Assembly: GCA_030017815.1 (NCBI GenBank)
Contig: JASEGX010000110.1
Coordinates: 1 to 8,059, forward strand
Source: Thermodesulfobacteriota bacterium
GTDB taxonomy: Bacteria > Desulfobacterota > QYQD01
Direction: 5' to 3'
DNA: 8,059 bases
Below the pieces are notes generated by a model. It worked only from the letters and a program-made list of their open reading frames with translations, ran no database searches and was not told the DNA's origin. Positions 5,661 through 8,059 of this stretch are shown here, one piece after another; positions within the stretch are counted from its first letter, which is position 1, and the number at the start of each line of letters is the position of its first letter. A program made the position numbers and the translations under genes.

Positions 5661-5855
5661 TTGAACGGCACAAATCGTGTAAATATAAAACCAGGCATAC
5701 AGGTTTTGATAGTATTAAAGAAAGACCAGCGCTCTGGAAAACTAACGAAAGGTATTGTGAAAGACATTTTGACCAAATCTCCTACGCATCACCATGGCAT
5801 CAAAGTCCGATTAGAAAGTGGTGAAATTGGACGAGTGAAAGAAATATTAAGTTAA
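5661..5855 (+). CDS. ywbE: YwbE family protein
   Basis: The 64-residue product matches the small conserved YwbE (DUF2196) family over its whole length: NGTNRVNIKPGIQVLIVLKK (2-21), DQRSGKLTKGIVKDILT (22-38), then HHHGIKVRL and GEIGRVKEIL at the end. The strand-rich, Gly- and Lys-rich pattern suggests a small KOW/SH3-like barrel that could bind nucleic acid. The function is not established. It starts at TTG, preceded by AAAGGTG at 5650-5656 with a four-base spacer. No ATG fits, and the family N-terminus (MNG) matches this start. It stands alone between the broken antitoxin and a non-coding block. Confidence 0.87.
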   Translation: MNGTNRVNIKPGIQVLIVLKKDQRSGKLTKGIVKDILTKSPTHHHGIKVRLESGEIGRVKEILS

Positions 5856-6130
5856 GAAAGTATATGGGGTCGCGCCGTACACATTTTACAGAATCAGGGG
5901 CATCAGAAAGACAATAACAAAGATATGGTCAAATCTAAACAGTTCCGGACGCGAGGGGTTAGACCGCCGGGTCGACCGTGCCTACGGTACGCCGTAGGCG
6001 GATGGCCGAAAACGTCGTCAATTGCGAGTGCGCCACCGTTTCCCAAATACTTGCATTTGGCCCTTTGGCTCTCGAGCCCGATGAAATGCAACGTGAGAAT
6101 CAGATATTGATATTTGGCGTTGAGGCCACG
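5856..6130. other. 275-base non-coding block of unknown origin
   Basis: No open frame here has a ribosome binding site or recognisable family. The block starts near GGGGTCGCGCCGTACAC (about 5865-5881). It has a GC-rich middle (5945-6030) unlike its AT-richer flanks, and it contains one perfect hairpin (5980-5999) and a weaker one (CCAAAT/ATTTGG, about 6043-6062). Frames across it on both strands give Arg/Pro/Gly-rich, low-plausibility proteins. It may be the remains of an inserted repeat or a structured RNA. I cannot decide between these. Confidence 0.45.
5980..5999. repeat. Perfect 8-bp hairpin with TACG loop
   Basis: GCCTACGG (5980-5987) and CCGTAGGC (5992-5999) are perfectly complementary around a four-base TACG loop. 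No T-tract follows on either strand, so it is not a typical Rho-independent terminator. It sits in the GC-rich core of the non-coding block and looks like a REP/BIME-type unit or part of a folded RNA. Confidence 0.6.
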
Positions 6131-6247
6131 ATGAATCAGGAAAAGGCTAAAAGTATTCTGAAAGGTTTAAACGGAAAAGTGGCCCTTGTCCTCCTGGAAA
6201 CTGCAAAGGAAGCCCTCGGCAGTCTCCAGAGTCAAGAGGATGTATAA
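6131..6247 (+). CDS. 38-residue ORF coupled to prmA
   Basis: The frame reads MNQEKAKSILKGLNGKVALV and then LLETAKEALGSLQSQEDV, and I do not recognise it. It starts at ATG 6131 with GAGG at 6122-6125. Its TAA directly abuts the prmA ATG (TAAATG), and the prmA ribosome binding site (AGAGGA, 6235-6240) lies inside it. The sequence would form an amphipathic helix. It could be a real small protein or a leader peptide that couples translation into prmA. The same frame stays open upstream to 5978, but that part enters the GC-rich hairpin block and is unlikely to be protein. Confidence 0.4.
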   Translation: MNQEKAKSILKGLNGKVALVLLETAKEALGSLQSQEDV

Positions 6248-7165
6248 ATGGCATGGCAAGAAATAATAGTAACCTCTGATGCTGGCCTGACTGAGGCCCT
6301 GTCTGATTTCTTAATCGATCTTACAGGAAGAGGGATATGCCTGGAAGATCTGCCCGCTTCTTCAATCCGGACCGCGCCCGCCACTCAATGTATTAAGGCG
6401 TATCTTCCCCTTGATGAATCCTACGAAAGTAAGATGGCTTCTCTCGATAATTACATAGAAAGTCTGAAAAATATCTTTCCAGACAGCAGTTCGGCCTCTG
6501 TTACCTCTGAAACGATAACGGGAGAAGATTGGGCACATGCCTGGAAGAATTTTTTTAAGCCCATGCGTCTTACCGAAAAGATTGTAGTCAAGCCCTCGTG
6601 GGAGGGCTTCACCGCAAAAAAAGAAGACATTATCCTGGAGATAGACCCCGGGATGGCCTTCGGCACGGGGTCACATGCCAGTACCCATCTCGCCCTGCGC
6701 GCCTTGGAGGACATAATCCTGGCCGGAGCATTCCGCAAGAAATTCCCTCAGATCAGGGTACTGGATGTAGGCACAGGCACAGGCATACTTGGGATGGCGG
6801 CCGCGAAACTTGGGGCACATCGCGTCCTGGGCATAGATATAGACCCGGAAGCGACTAAGGCAGCATCTGAAAATGTACAGAAAAATGCCCTGGGAGATAA
6901 GATGGTCGTTATCAGCCGGGATTTAACAGAGATAACGGAAATTTTTTCCATTATCCTGGCCAACATCACATATCTCGAACTTGTCAGGCTCTGTCCCTTA
7001 CTCTTTGCCCGGTTGGAAGAAGAAGGCGTCCTCATCCTCTCGGGCATACTCGCAGACCAGATCCGGGACCTGTCCGACGTATATCAACGGCACGGATTCA
7101 GCGTGTTATCTACATCCCGTGAGGGAGAATGGGTCTGTGCCGTGCTAACTAGGATCAGCCGGTGA
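6248..7165 (+). CDS. prmA: Ribosomal protein L11 methyltransferase PrmA
   Basis: PrmA methylates ribosomal protein L11 with S-adenosylmethionine in the cytoplasm. The 305 residues are close to the family norm (about 290-310). The N-terminal substrate-recognition domain covers about 1-85, and WAHAWKNFFKPMRLTEKIVV (95-114) is the family signature. The catalytic domain has the PrmA loop EIDPGMAFGTGSHASTHLAL (131-150), SAM motif I VLDVGTGTGILGMAAA (171-186), the acidic GIDIDP (195-200), AxNxxY-type ANITY (238-242) and the ending GEWVCAVLTR (293-302). All expected motifs are intact. The ATG has AGAGGA (6235-6240) seven bases upstream. It abuts the small ORF before it and overlaps rsmE by four bases (GTGA), so the genes are co-transcribed and probably translationally coupled. 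Confidence 0.96.
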   Translation: MAWQEIIVTSDAGLTEALSDFLIDLTGRGICLEDLPASSIRTAPATQCIKAYLPLDESYESKMASLDNYIESLKNIFPDSSSASVTSETITGEDWAHAWKNFFKPMRLTEKIVVKPSWEGFTAKKEDIILEIDPGMAFGTGSHASTHLALRALEDIILAGAFRKKFPQIRVLDVGTGTGILGMAAAKLGAHRVLGIDIDPEATKAASENVQKNALGDKMVVISRDLTEITEIFSIILANITYLELVRLCPLLFARLEEEGVLILSGILADQIRDLSDVYQRHGFSVLSTSREGEWVCAVLTRISR

Positions 7166-7905
7166 CCATGAGAAGATTTTTCGTACCACGCGAGGCATTC
7201 TCAGAAGAACATGTCGTAATTACCGCTTCTGACGCCCATCATATAAGAAATGTTCTCAGACTAGAATGCGGCGACCGTACCAGGGTCTTTGACGGCAGCG
7301 GACTGGAATATATAGCCACCATATCCTCCATGACCGATACCCGTGTGGAATTAAGGCTTGGAGAAAAAATAAGTTCTGTAGAAGAAAGCCCCCTCCGCCT
7401 CTCTATCGGACAGGCCCTATTAAAGGCCCGGAAGATGGACTTTATTGTCCAGAAGATGACAGAGTTAGGGGTCTTCGCCCTATATCCGTTTACGTGTGAG
7501 AGGGCCATCCCCACCGGAGACATGAAAAAAATGTCTCACAAAAAAGAGAGATGGGAGAAGATAGCTGTTGAGGCCGCCAAACAATGCAACCGGCATATAC
7601 TGCCTGTTATTCATGACATACAAGATATGACATCTACATTGGCTGATTGCCAAAAAAACGACCTTAAGATTATGCTATGGGAAAAAGTTTCCGATAATAA
7701 CTTAAAAAGGGTTTTAACTCAGGCCCCGGCGACTGAGAGGGTATGCGCCCTCATCGGCCCGGAAGGGGGTTTTTCAGCTCGTGAGGCAGAAGAAGCTGTT
7801 CGGGCCGGTTTTATCCCCGTGGGCCTGGGGCGGCGTGTCTTACGGGCCGAGACGGCAACGCTGGCTATCATAAGTATAATTCAGTATGAACTCGACCATA
7901 TCTAA
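7162..7905 (+). CDS. rsmE: 16S rRNA (uracil-1498-N3) methyltransferase RsmE
   Basis: RsmE is a SPOUT-class enzyme that methylates N3 of U1498 in 16S rRNA of the 30S subunit. The 247 residues match the family length. An N-terminal PUA-like RNA-binding region (about 1-70) has RRFFVPREAF and DAHHIRNVLRLECGD. The SPOUT domain has QALLKARKMDFIVQKMTELGV (84-104), ERWEKIAVEAAKQCNR (129-144), the knot motif LIGPEGGFSAREAEEA (197-212) and LGRRVLRAETATLAII (222-237). GTG 7162 is preceded by AGGA (7151-7154) at a seven-base spacing and overlaps the prmA stop. ATG 7168 (MRRFFV, the commoner family start) is the alternative and changes only two residues. PrmA-RsmE adjacency is a recurrent arrangement. Confidence 0.95.
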   Translation: MTMRRFFVPREAFSEEHVVITASDAHHIRNVLRLECGDRTRVFDGSGLEYIATISSMTDTRVELRLGEKISSVEESPLRLSIGQALLKARKMDFIVQKMTELGVFALYPFTCERAIPTGDMKKMSHKKERWEKIAVEAAKQCNRHILPVIHDIQDMTSTLADCQKNDLKIMLWEKVSDNNLKRVLTQAPATERVCALIGPEGGFSAREAEEAVRAGFIPVGLGRRVLRAETATLAIISIIQYELDHI

Positions 7906-7909
7906 CCAC

Positions 7910-8004
7910 AGAGTACACAGAGAAAATTAAATATTGTTCAAGGAAGGCAGTTATTCGTTAATCGAATAACAAATGCAGGTACTCTTTGAATCTCTGTGTT
8001 CTCT
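7910..8004. repeat. Inverted-repeat element with central palindrome after rsmE
   Basis: AGAGTACACAGAGA (7910-7923) and TCTCTGTGTTCTCT (7991-8004) are inverted repeats with 13 of 14 bases matching. Midway lies a hairpin, GTTATTCG/CGAATAAC (7950-7957 with 7963-7970), with a TTAAT loop. The outer CACAGAG-type repeats resemble short dispersed repeats found between genes in several bacteria. The structure follows the rsmE stop by four bases and may act in transcript ending or stability, although no T-tract follows the stems. Confidence 0.6.
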
Positions 8005-8047
8005 AAAGCGGTTTCTGAGGTATTTTCGGGCAAAGAACGAGAATATT

Positions 8048-8053
8048 AGGAGG
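8048..8053 (+). promoter_or_regulatory. Ribosome binding site for a gene beyond the window
   Basis: AGGAGG lies six bases from the window end with no start codon yet, so a plus-strand gene probably begins at or just after base 8060. About 150 bases of repeat-bearing spacer separate it from rsmE. Confidence 0.45.
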
Positions 8054-8059
8054 GCACAG

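Noticed and set aside
5959..5965. GTTAGAC as a possible integron attC core site
   Set aside because: It fits GTTRRRY, but no matching RYYYAAC partner is found at attC distance and no cassette structure surrounds it. A 7-base match is expected by chance.
5978..6130. Upstream extension of the 38-residue ORF to 89 codons
   Set aside because: The extension passes through the perfect hairpin and Arg-rich GC block and has no ribosome binding site. The start at 6131 has GAGG.

Overview
The window reads as ordinary bacterial chromosome with a high load of small relic repeat elements. It holds nine confident or likely protein genes, two broken genes and at least two structured repeat elements. The combination of LemA, a DUF434-type protein, a CBS-ACT protein, FtsH, an Mth938-like protein, YwbE and a PrmA-RsmE pair, with moderate base composition and TIR/heptamer-type repeats, suggests an anaerobic Gram-negative lineage such as Desulfobacterota or Nitrospirota. 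This is inference: no rRNA or lineage-specific marker is present.

Layout. Bases 1-167 hold a run of degenerate heptamers and the leader of lemA. lemA (168-746) and a DUF434-family gene (750-1403) form a tight plus-strand pair. They converge on two minus-strand genes: ftsH (4104 to 2251) and, downstream of it, a CBS-ACT regulator (2148 to 1453) that has its own good promoter. Directly upstream of ftsH is a 290-bp element with 12-bp perfect terminal inverted repeats and heptamer arrays. It carries the C-terminal half of a four-helix-bundle (23S rRNA IVP-type) gene. Upstream of that lies a small charged protein gene (4730 to 4527).

From 4734 on the genes run on the plus strand. A strong sigma70-type promoter (4758-4786) fires into a 130-bp MITE-like element (4788-4917) that contains three hairpins. 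The MITE therefore makes up most of the predicted 5' leader of the Mth938-like gene (4958-5299). A frameshifted orphan antitoxin gene (5439-5608), ywbE (5661-5855) and an unexplained GC-rich block with a perfect hairpin follow. The window ends with a coupled cassette: a 38-residue ORF, prmA and rsmE, which abut or overlap. Behind rsmE lies an inverted-repeat structure with a central palindrome, then a strong ribosome binding site for a gene beyond the window.

Functionally the genes cover membrane-protein quality control (FtsH), adenine-nucleotide or amino-acid sensing (CBS-ACT), ribosome modification (PrmA on L11, RsmE on 16S rRNA) and several conserved proteins of unclear role (LemA, DUF434, Mth938-like, YwbE). 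I see no intact undescribed multi-gene system. The strongest unexplained signals are the heptamer/TIR four-helix element, whose parts appear to recur in the window, and the MITE that seems to have become a 5' leader.
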